Shown piece by piece: positions 56,810 to 64,000 of a stretch of DNA of 64,000 nt. The notes beneath the pieces were generated by a model, which searched no databases, was not told the DNA's origin, and saw nothing but the letters and a program-made list of their open reading frames with translations. A program made the translations under genes and the position numbers. This DNA is from Rhizophagus irregularis (taxonomy: Eukaryota > Glomeromycota > Glomeromycetes > Glomerales > Glomeraceae): positions 62,001-126,000 of the forward strand of contig NC_089446.1 in assembly GCF_026210795.1 (NCBI RefSeq), in the 5' to 3' direction. Every line of letters begins with the position of its first letter. The first letter of the stretch is position 1.

Positions 56810-57545
56810 ATAACTTGGCATCTAATAATCGTACAAAGATGTATCATAGCTTGTTAGAATCGTCTCACTGAGACAAATCGAATGGTGGTAATTTTATCCT
56901 TTTCCTTTGCAAGTGTTTACGGCCAGACCACCCATTGCCTCTTATGAGACTAATCTCGGGTCTGTGTCCTATCATCTTCAATGGAGTTTTATCCTTTTCC
57001 GATCACTGGCTGACGAGTTATTCAACAAAATGTTAAACATCGGCATTATAATATTTCTTGATTTACGTTTACTGCGCCATTTAACATTTTGCTAGATTTC
57101 TCGGTACCTAGTGATTGTAAAAAGACGATTTATAGCTCGTTGGAATCGTCTCATCGAGACGAATCGAATGGTGGTAAGCTCATCTCTCTGTGATCAATAT
57201 TGACGGAGTTATTACTTAAAAACCATTTAATATTTTTTAATTTCGGAAATTGATCTAGTGATTGGATTTCGATGTATCTTATACCATTAGATTCGTCTCA
57301 TCAAGACGAATCGAATGGTAGTAAGATCGTCTTTCTAGGATCAATATTGGCAGAGTTATTACACAAAAACCATTAATATTTTTTTAATTTCGGAAATTAA
57401 TCTAGTGATTGGATTTCGACGTATTTTATACCATTAGAACCGTCTCATCAAGACGAATCGAATGGCGGTAAGATCATCTCTCTACGATTAATATTGACGA
57501 AGTTACGATACAATAAAGTTTTAAGTATAATTCTGGCTAAAATTA
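56810..57545. repeat. Tandem ~140-bp modules with a conserved dyad
   Basis: Four modules, each starting with an imperfect dyad such as gaatcgtctcatcgagacga, then atcgaatggtggtaagatc, ctctgtgatcaatattgacg and gagttatt (about 56850, 57145, 57290, 57440). The last three are separated by cggaaattgatctagtgatt. The same dyad occurs singly at many places in the window. Non-coding. Confidence 0.75.
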
Positions 57546-57555
57546 TATTAATTTT

Positions 57556-58751
57556 TGGCCGGTGAGATCCCCCAATTCCCTCTGTCATCAATTTACAGAG
57601 TTGCCACATCGAACGGGCATTCCCATGGTCGAACGAACGAATAAACGAACGAACGAACAAGCAGTCAAACGAACAAACACGTGATCAAAACACAATTATC
57701 GAACAACAACATCAGCAAACAATATGCAACAACATTCTTGGTTCACAAAATAAATAGCGTTAGTAATATAAAACGTTGAACGGTATAAAATAAAATTAAC
57801 TTCTCTGAATTTTCCTCAAATTATATCCACTTTTACCTTTAATTTCAAACTTCGATAGCTCTCGCTACGAATTATCACTTTTCAAAACATATATTTAATT
57901 CTTCTTAAATTTTCATTAATTAAAATTAATTAATCAAACATTAATTAAAGTTTAGGGCGAACCTATTACCTTTAATTAATATTAAACTTCATTAATAATT
58001 AAAAAATAAAACTTATATTTTATTGAGTTCTGTGGATGCGAACTATGGAATTACCTTGAATTCCGTTCTCTATTTATACAATTTTTATACTACTTTCTAT
58101 TCTATCTATATACTATCTTTTATATTATCTTTGAACTATCTTTCTAATATACTATCTATATTTTAAATACGCTATCTTTTAATATGCTATCGTTTAATAT
58201 GCTATCTTTTAATATGCTATGCTATCTTTTTATATATGTTCTTTTTAATATGTTATCTTTTATGTTCCATCTTTATACTATCTTTTTATATTATCTTTTA
58301 TATTATTTTGTGTTTTTAAATCTTTCTGACATTATTCTATATGTTCTTTCAATTCATTTTATGTGTTTTGCTTATAATCTATCTTTTGTGGCTTATAATT
58401 ATTCTTTCTAATCGTTCTTATTGTTAAAGATTGCTAAGCCGCAATTGATCGACTCTAATTATCCTATTGGTTCTTTGTTAACTACTTGATGAATATTACA
58501 TTATGTAGATCATTACTCTTCCTAAATGTTTATCAACATTATAGATATCGCTTAGTTTATATATTACTAAAATATTGAGTTTATAAAAATTATGGGATTC
58601 CCATTACTCCTCCTAAATGTTTATCCTTTTCGGCTAATTATTTATCCATCTACGCCAATCCATAATTAATTTGTTCGTTCTTAACATTTGGCAATTACGT
58701 TTGGTAGTTGAATTTTATCATCTTTTCATGCTTGATATTTGACCGTTTACA
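57556..58751 (-). repeat. 3' LTR (left border tentative)
   Basis: On the element's strand it starts TGTAAACGGTCAAATATC just after the polypurine tract. It contains caataaaata (about 58020) as a possible poly(A) signal and a cgaacgaacgaa repeat (57633-57660). The inner border at 58751 is well supported; the outer border at 57556 (tggccggtgag, the complement of a CA end) is a guess because the other LTR is not in the window. Confidence 0.55.
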
Positions 58752-58754
58752 TTA

Positions 58755-58768
58755 TCCCCCTCTTCACT
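58755..58768 (-). other. Polypurine tract
   Basis: AGTGAAGAGGGGGA on the element's strand, three bases before the LTR's TG. It primes plus-strand DNA synthesis in LTR elements. Its place, between the integrase end and the LTR, is as expected. Confidence 0.75.
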
Positions 58769-58827
58769 ATTTGTGACCTCACAAATAATTTTAATAGAAT
58801 CGAACTCGTGTCTTATCCATAATGGTT

Positions 58828-60051
58828 TTAATCGAATCGAACTCGGGTCTTATCGAATACCTCTTTTCCTTTAATTACTATTTTTGGTGTAAATCTCCCT
58901 CGATCACAAAATTTCTTTAACCATTCTCCATTTTGCGGAGTCTTTAGTATTCTTCCATCCAATTCTTTGAGTTTATATGCCCCATTTCCAAATTCTTCGT
59001 GAATTAAATATGGTCCTTTCCATTTGTTCTGTAATTTTCCAGACCATTGTTTTTCTCTTCACGCTTCGTATAATAATACTTTTTCTCCTATTTCAAATTT
59101 AGGTTTCCTAATTCCTCTTTTGTCATGTTGTTGTTTTTGTTTTTCTTGAGCTTCTTCCACGTTCTCTTTCATTTTTCTTCTTATTACTGGTAGCTCCTCA
59201 ATTAGTATTTTTACTCTATCAGCTAATGTTATCTTGTTTTCATCTTTGTCTAATGGTAATTTCGCTCTCCTTCCGTACGTTGCATAAAAAGGTTTAATTC
59301 TTGTTGACGATTGCTTCTTTGTTCTGTATGCAAATAATACGGATGGTATATGTTTATCCCAGTTTTCTTCCCCTAATTTGGCTAATCCTTCGCATAAAGT
59401 TTTATTGAATCTTTCGACCAAACCATTTGTTTGTGGCCTATATGGTGTACTTAATCTATGATTTATCCCACATCTTTCTACTAATTCTTCCATCATTTTA
59501 TTGTTAAAGTGAGTCCCTCTATCGCTAATTATTTTCTTTGGACATCCAAGTCTACAAATTATGTCTCTCCAAATAAATTCTACCACTTCTTTTGCTGTAG
59601 CTTCTTTTAGCTATGCACTCGGCCATTTTGTAAAATAATCCATTGCTACTACAATATACTTATTTCCCTTTTCTGTCTCTTTTAATGGTCCAACTATATC
59701 TATTCCAATCATCTCGAATGGTTCATTTATCTTTATTGGCATTAATTCGTTCTTTCCTCTTGGTTTTCCTCTCATTTGACAATTCCAACACGTTTTTACA
59801 TATTCTTCTACATCTTCTTTCATATTTTTCCACCAATAATTTTCTTTTATTCTATCTAATGTCGCTTCTACTCCAAAATGTCCTGATAATTCGTTATCAT
59901 GCATCATGTACATCAATCCTTCGTATTCATAATCCCTGATTACTCTAAATTTGTTTTGTCCTTTTACTCTATATAGAATTCCCTCTTTCAATTCATATTT
60001 ATTCTCCTTTTCGATATTGTCAATTATTCTCTTGTAATTATCTTCTTCCAT
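58828..60051 (-). pseudogene. Ty3-type integrase with two in-frame stops
   Basis: Inserts the element's cDNA. It begins at ATG 60051. The HHCC finger is His51, His58, Cys88, Cys91. The core shows IGIDIVGPL (Asp118), then in the next frame piece IISDRGTHF (Asp) and GLVERFNKTL (Glu), 35 residues apart: an intact DD35E. A GPY/F-type C-terminal part follows (KWKGPYLIHEEFGNGAYKL) and ends at the TAA at 58828. Breaks are an in-frame TAG at 59611-59609, right after KWPSA, and a TGA at 59061-59059. The region between the pol stop and this ATG is open in another frame, so the gene may once have been joined to pol. Confidence 0.85.
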
Positions 60052-60111
60052 AATATCTCTTTAATTGATTTTGCTTCTAAATTCGTTATTTTCGTTATGT
60101 GTTCTGTATTT

Positions 60112-62193
60112 TTAGTTCTGTGTTCTTCTCCATTTCTCCACCTCTTTAAATACTTTTCTCCAACTACTATTGTCATTTTTAACTTTTACTCGACTGTATC
60201 TTTTAGTATCTTTGTACACGCCCTGATTTTCTTCAAACATTCTAACCATGTCCAAATATTCATCCTTCTTTAATGTTGGATATGACGATTTTTCCGTTTT
60301 CTTTGTTTCTCTTCCAATGTAATTTTTCCAACATACATCACTATCCTTTTCTAAAAATATCACTATTGATTTGTCTATTGTTTCTTTCAGTCTGAATATT
60401 TCTTTTTCCATCTCATGATTTCCATGTGGAGTAATTAATCCTCTGTCAAAACTTTTCGTCTTTTGATAATAATATTCACAATATGGTGATTTGTCTAAAA
60501 TTATTATATCTGTATCTTCGTCATATTCTAGCATTCTTCTGTTTATTTGTTCCACTACTTCTTTTCTGAATTTCCATTCTGTCTCCATCTTTGATTCATA
60601 AAATTCATCTTTATCTTTTCTTCTTCTCTTATAAGTGTTGAATCTTACTTTTAATCTTTGCTTTTCCCATTCTTCAATTAAATTTTGTACTATACTTGTC
60701 TTTCCTAATCCGTCTACTCCGTCGATTATTACTATTTCTGGTTGATCCTCTACTATCTTTAATAACCTACTTAATGCGTCAGCGTTCGTATTTTCTTTTC
60801 CTGATCTATGTATTACTTCAAAATTATATTGCTGTAATTCCATTACCCATCTTGCTCTTTTTCCTTTCGGTAACTTTGCATTCATTAATCCTTTTAATGC
60901 ACTGTGATCTGTTATTATTTTAAATTTTCTATCGATCAAATATTTATGAAAATGTTGAACTCCCCAAACTATTCCTAAACATTCCAATTCTGTTATTGGA
61001 TAATTCTCTTCTGCTGGTAATAAACTTCTACTTGCATATGCTATTACTACTTCTTTTCCTTTTTCATCTTTTTGACTTAATACTGCACCTAATCCTTTTC
61101 CTGATGCATCTGTTATTAATAAAAATTCTTTCTTCCAATCTGGATGTCGCAATATTGGATATTGTATTAACTTTTCTTTTAATTTTTCAAACGCTTCTTG
61201 TTGCTCTCTTCCCCAAATGAAAGGTATTCCCTTCTTTCTTAAATCACTTATTGGTCTTGCTATCTTTGAAAAATTCTTCACGAATTTTCTGTAATATGAA
61301 CAAAGTCCTAAAAATGATCTTACTTCTTTCACCGTTGTTGGTGCCTTCATTTCTTTTATCTTTTCTATCTTTTTATCGTCTGGCCTTAATCCATCATTTC
61401 CTACTATATGTCCTAAAAATTCTATATTTCTTTCCAAAAATCTACATTTCTTTAATTTTATTATTAAATTATTCTCCTGTAACTTCTTTAATACTTTTTC
61501 CACATGTTCCATATGGTCTTCTAAATTTTCTGAATATATCATAATATCGTCAATATATACTACTACAAAATCGTTTATGTATTCTTCTAATATTTCATCC
61601 ATTAATCTTTGAAATGTTGCTGGTGCGTTCGTTAAACCGAATGGCATTACATTATACTCAAATAATCCCTTTGAACATACAAATGCTGTTTTTTCTTTGT
61701 CTTCTTCTTTCATTTCTACTTGATTAAATCCTGCTGCTAAATCTATGCTTGAAAACCATTTTGCTTTTCTATATTTGTCTAACAATTCATCCATTCTTGG
61801 TAAAGGAAAACTATCCATTATAGTTATCTTGTTTAACTTTCTGTAATCAATACAGAATCTATATTTTCCCGTTTTCTTTCCTGCTAATGTAACCGGTGAA
61901 CTCCACGGACTTTTTGATCTTCTTATCTTTCCTTGTCTTAATAATTTATCTACTTCTTCGCTTATAAATTTTGCCTTTTCGTCTGTTTCCTTGTATCTTC
62001 TTTGTTTTATCGGTTCTACTCCATCTTTTATTTTTATCTCATGTTGCGCCGCTTTTGTTCTCCCTTCTATTTCTTTGTCATATTCCAAAATATCTTGGTA
62101 TTCTAATAATAATTTTACCATATTTTCCCAAATTGGTTCTTCTACTTTCCCTATACTTAATTTTTGCATAAATTTTTCACTTGGTTCGAGCAT
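60112..62193 (-). CDS. pol: Reverse transcriptase-RNase H-thymidylate kinase-like fusion
   Basis: One unbroken 693-codon frame. Reverse transcriptase: residues about 60-250, with FSSIDLAAGF (Asp151) and YIDD (213-216). RNase H: 355-476, with Asp362, Glu404, Asp429 and Asp472 (NTNADALSRL). Then, with no stop or junction repeat, residues 485-693 form a P-loop nucleotide kinase: IVIIDGVDGLGKTS (492-500 is the P-loop), ILDKSPYCEYYYQ (567-579, where thymidylate kinases have DRY-S-AYQ), a Lys/Arg-rich lid with NYIGRETKKTEKSSYP (624-639), and a closing helix. About 209 residues is the normal length of a thymidylate kinase, so the whole domain seems present. It would phosphorylate dTMP or a deoxynucleoside next to the polymerase. 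The substrate and activity are inferred; DK instead of DR is unusual. Confidence 0.9.
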   Translation of the reverse strand: MLEPSEKFMQKLSIGKVEEPIWENMVKLLLEYQDILEYDKEIEGRTKAAQHEIKIKDGVEPIKQRRYKETDEKAKFISEEVDKLLRQGKIRRSKSPWSSPVTLAGKKTGKYRFCIDYRKLNKITIMDSFPLPRMDELLDKYRKAKWFSSIDLAAGFNQVEMKEEDKEKTAFVCSKGLFEYNVMPFGLTNAPATFQRLMDEILEEYINDFVVVYIDDIMIYSENLEDHMEHVEKVLKKLQENNLIIKLKKCRFLERNIEFLGHIVGNDGLRPDDKKIEKIKEMKAPTTVKEVRSFLGLCSYYRKFVKNFSKIARPISDLRKKGIPFIWGREQQEAFEKLKEKLIQYPILRHPDWKKEFLLITDASGKGLGAVLSQKDEKGKEVVIAYASRSLLPAEENYPITELECLGIVWGVQHFHKYLIDRKFKIITDHSALKGLMNAKLPKGKRARWVMELQQYNFEVIHRSGKENTNADALSRLLKIVEDQPEIVIIDGVDGLGKTSIVQNLIEEWEKQRLKVRFNTYKRRRKDKDEFYESKMETEWKFRKEVVEQINRRMLEYDEDTDIIILDKSPYCEYYYQKTKSFDRGLITPHGNHEMEKEIFRLKETIDKSIVIFLEKDSDVCWKNYIGRETKKTEKSSYPTLKKDEYLDMVRMFEENQGVYKDTKRYSRVKVKNDNSSWRKVFKEVEKWRRTQN

Positions 62194-62228
62194 CTTTTCC
62201 GTCTCTCTCTCTTCAGAGCCAAGACTCT

Positions 62229-62732
62229 CTATTTAAAATTCTGGTGCATTTTGAATACCTCTCCCTCATCGTTACTTTCATATTCTTCATCGTCCTCACT
62301 CTCTTCGCTTTCATATATTGCTTCTCTTTCATATCCTACTGGGATCGTTATTATTTCTCCCTGTTCTTCCATCCTTAAGGTATGATCTTCAAAATTTATT
62401 TTTGCATTATACAACTTCCATATGTCATTTCCCAAAATTAGATCCTCTTCTTCTGAATCGATTACTTCGACTTCTTTTAGTATTTTTAATTCATCTTTGT
62501 ATCTTAAAGTTATATTTGCCTTTCCTAACGCTGCTATCTTTTGCCCATTTGCTATTGTACATCTAAATTTACTTTTTCCAAATATAGGTATATTCAATCT
62601 TCTTCTTAATTTATCTGTTATCACACTTACTGCTGCTCCGGTATCTATTATTACGCTCACTAATTGATCTTCAACTTCTAATTCTGTTCTCATTGCTGTA
62701 GTTTTCTTCTCTTCATTTTTCATAGTTCCCAC
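62229..62732 (-). CDS. Retropepsin-type protease
   Basis: Aspartic protease that would cut the Gag and Pol polyproteins. The active site VIIDTGAAVSVI has Asp30 (from the GTG at 62732, used only to mark the frame; the first ATG is at 62723). The closing motif is DLILGNDIW, and the C-terminal third is acidic. Its frame is the same as Gag's, separated by one TGA and four codons, and no good start codon context is seen. It is therefore probably made by stop readthrough as Gag-Pro. The pol frame begins 35 bases after its TAG and is -1 relative to it. Confidence 0.85.
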   Translation of the reverse strand: MGTMKNEEKKTTAMRTELEVEDQLVSVIIDTGAAVSVITDKLRRRLNIPIFGKSKFRCTIANGQKIAALGKANITLRYKDELKILKEVEVIDSEEEDLILGNDIWKLYNAKINFEDHTLRMEEQGEIITIPVGYEREAIYESEESEDDEEYESNDEGEVFKMHQNFK

Positions 62733-62738
62733 CGAGTG

Positions 62739-62744
62739 TAGTCA
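62739..62744 (-). promoter_or_regulatory. Candidate readthrough stop TGA-CTA between Gag and protease
   Basis: On the element's strand: AAA AAT TGA CTA CAC. TGA followed by CTA is the best known leaky stop context in eukaryotes and several viruses. Both neighbouring frames are in phase, so reading the TGA as an amino acid gives a continuous Gag-Pro. Confidence 0.6.
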
Positions 62745-64000
62745 ATTTTTTTCGTTTATACTTCTTGGTCTATATGTTGCTTCTCTCAATTGTTTATGAT
62801 ACTTAGGATTCCCATTTATTAATTGTCCATATGTTATATTCGCTCTACAATTTTTCACATCCCCTACAATATCATAAGGTGGTATTCCGTCAGTTAATCT
62901 TGGTCCATACTCCCTGGGCTTCATTGGTCCTCCTGCTTCTCTCCATTTTCTTAGTCCTTCCGTTGGGTCATAATAAGCTTGCCTTTTATTACTCCATCTC
63001 ATTCCTTTTGGTCCTATTGGTCTATCCCCATTTTGTTCAGTTCGTTCGGGTATATAATTTGGTGCTGTCATACCAGTTGGTATTTCTCTATCATCCATTT
63101 TATTTCCTGCTTCTCTTAATTCTTCCTGTAAATTTCCCTCTTCATTATTATTTTTATATCCCACTATTGGACTCGTCCTTCTTGATTGTCTTCTTCCTTT
63201 TACTGCGTCATCCTTTACGTATAACTCATTATGATAATTTAATTCTCTATCTTCATAATCATCGTAATAGCCTTGTGCATAATATACTTCGTTATATTGT
63301 GGATCCTCGTATCCATATTCATCATAATAATATTCTTCTTGATCATCATATTCATCCATCATATTTACTCTCGCATTCCTTCCTTCGGGACAATTATTCT
63401 TGTAATGCCCCATTCTATTACATCCGAAACACGTTGGTACCCTATTCTGGTTTGATTGATAACTATTCCTATTACCATTATTTAATCTCCTTCCCATATT
63501 TGGTTGATACCTATCCCTATTATCGTTGTTTAATCTTCTCTCTATATTTGCTACCATTCTTTCTAATTTACTAATTTTCGCCTTCTCTTTAAACATTTCA
63601 GCTAATTCGTCCTCATAATTTTCGTTCAATGGTTTTGCGAACATATTTTGTCTATTGTCATCTTTTCCGATATCTATTTTCGTACTAATTGGTGTTCCTA
63701 TTGCTTTTCTTAAAAATTCGTCTTTTGCACCTTCTTCTCTTACTGCTATTTCTATCGCCCCATTTAAGTTCGCTGGATTCTGTCTTCTAACTTGATATCC
63801 TATTGTTGGTTCTAATCCTTCGATGTAAAAATCTACTTGATATTCATCTGCTAATGCATGTCCTCTAGTTGCTATTCTTAATATTTGTCTAAATCTCCTT
63901 GTATATTCTTCAACGCTTTCATCTGTTCCTTGTCGAGTTTTTCTTAATTCTAGCATTTTCTTTCTTCTAACATCCTCTCTGGTAAATCTTCTTTTTATTC
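62742..64000 (-). CDS. gag: Gag, 5' end beyond the window
   Basis: Forms the particle shell and binds the RNA. The frame is open to the window edge (before the first ATG at 63956 it reads RRFTREDVRRKK), so the start is outside. From 63956: capsid C-terminal-like block ESVEEYTRRFRQILRIATRG and DFYIEGLEP (residues 13-50), an Arg/Asn-rich linker, one CCHC knuckle CFGCNRMGHYKNNC (Cys176, Cys179, His184, Cys189), an acidic Tyr/Asp/Glu-rich part (200-245) and a Pro/Gly-rich tail. The stop is TGA at 62744-62742. Confidence 0.88.
   Translation of the reverse strand, partial: IKRRFTREDVRRKKMLELRKTRQGTDESVEEYTRRFRQILRIATRGHALADEYQVDFYIEGLEPTIGYQVRRQNPANLNGAIEIAVREEGAKDEFLRKAIGTPISTKIDIGKDDNRQNMFAKPLNENYEDELAEMFKEKAKISKLERMVANIERRLNNDNRDRYQPNMGRRLNNGNRNSYQSNQNRVPTCFGCNRMGHYKNNCPEGRNARVNMMDEYDDQEEYYYDEYGYEDPQYNEVYYAQGYYDDYEDRELNYHNELYVKDDAVKGRRQSRRTSPIVGYKNNNEEGNLQEELREAGNKMDDREIPTGMTAPNYIPERTEQNGDRPIGPKGMRWSNKRQAYYDPTEGLRKWREAGGPMKPREYGPRLTDGIPPYDIVGDVKNCRANITYGQLINGNPKYHKQLREATYRPRSINEKN

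Larger units (their letters stand above)
57556..64000 (-). mobile_element. Ty3-type LTR retrotransposon with a kinase domain, partial
   Basis: Minus-strand order: Gag (64000-62742, open at the window edge), protease (62732-62229), reverse transcriptase-RNase H-kinase (62193-60112), integrase (60051-58828), polypurine tract and 3' LTR. Integrase after RNase H is the Ty3 order. The 5' LTR and primer site lie beyond the window. Two stops sit in the integrase; Gag, protease and the long pol frame are clean. Confidence 0.9.

Noticed and set aside
60112-62193. The kinase domain as a separate nested gene or assembly chimera
   Set aside because: The frame runs without a stop from reverse transcriptase into the kinase and then stops just before the integrase of the same element. 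No duplication, terminal repeat or change of composition marks a junction. An assembly error cannot be fully excluded without reads.
62831-63574. Long plus-strand open frame opposite Gag (247 codons)
   Set aside because: It is the antisense shadow of a well supported Gag with a CCHC knuckle; its Leu/Ile/Tyr-rich translation has no motif.
1-64000. tRNA and rRNA genes
   Set aside because: I looked for T-loop (ggttcgaatcc-like) and conserved rRNA words on both strands; the few ttcgaat hits lie in repeats and do not fold as tRNA. A covariance-model scan was not possible here.

Overview
The window looks like part of a very AT-rich, repeat-dense fungal nuclear genome. The best fit is an arbuscular mycorrhizal fungus (Glomeromycotina, Rhizophagus-like). 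This rests on the low GC with long A/T runs, the many hAT-type elements and their short derivatives, a Polinton-type DNA polymerase element, a Ty3 retroelement, a decayed gene that resembles a Crinkler at its N-terminus, and an F-box/leucine-rich protein. It is an inference from content, not a database match. Only one gene looks like an ordinary, intact host gene (49489-50844, product unknown). Almost everything else is mobile DNA, mostly degraded and deeply nested.

Layout. 1-9.8 kb is an old hAT transposon on the minus strand. It is split by several independent insertions: a 300-bp hairpin element, a 2.15-kb element that holds a 1.5-kb element and a 1-kb minisatellite, and a TA-flanked 1.8-kb element that holds a 159-bp element and a polyadenylated retrocopy. 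10.3-16.0 kb is a 50-bp tandem repeat interrupted by a TA-flanked element and by a 4.5-kb hAT-like element, which itself carries a younger 3.7-kb hAT. The younger hAT's transposase needs one intron removed and has two stop codons. 17.2-21 kb is a decayed gene cut by small elements. 24.65-40.48 kb reads as one DDE transposon whose 3' part holds a 12.1-kb Polinton-like element (28105-40182). 43-56.6 kb is gene-poor around the single host-like gene. 56.6-57.5 kb has short repeat modules. 57.55-64 kb is a Ty3-type LTR retrotransposon on the minus strand that runs off the right edge.

Two systems stand out. (1) In the Ty3 element, one 693-codon frame encodes reverse transcriptase, RNase H and then, about 10 residues later, a complete-looking thymidylate/deoxynucleoside kinase domain (P-loop GVDGLGKTS). 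The integrase follows as a separate frame. Gag and protease are in the same frame, separated only by TGA-CTA, a classic leaky-stop context. (2) The Polinton-like element has 439-bp terminal inverted repeats, a protein-primed-type family B DNA polymerase and a retroviral-type integrase. Where a capsid/packaging set would be expected, I see a long minus-strand gene made of coiled coil, retrotransposon-type Gag, CCHC knuckle and retropepsin. It also carries an F-box gene and a two-repeat protein with TBP-like spacing. A shared leader of up to about 46 bp lies upstream of at least three of its genes.

Most coding regions in the mobile elements carry single-base frameshifts or nonsense codons. From sequence alone I cannot tell real decay from long-read assembly error. 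Many terminal repeats and target-site duplications are exact enough to give element borders to the base.
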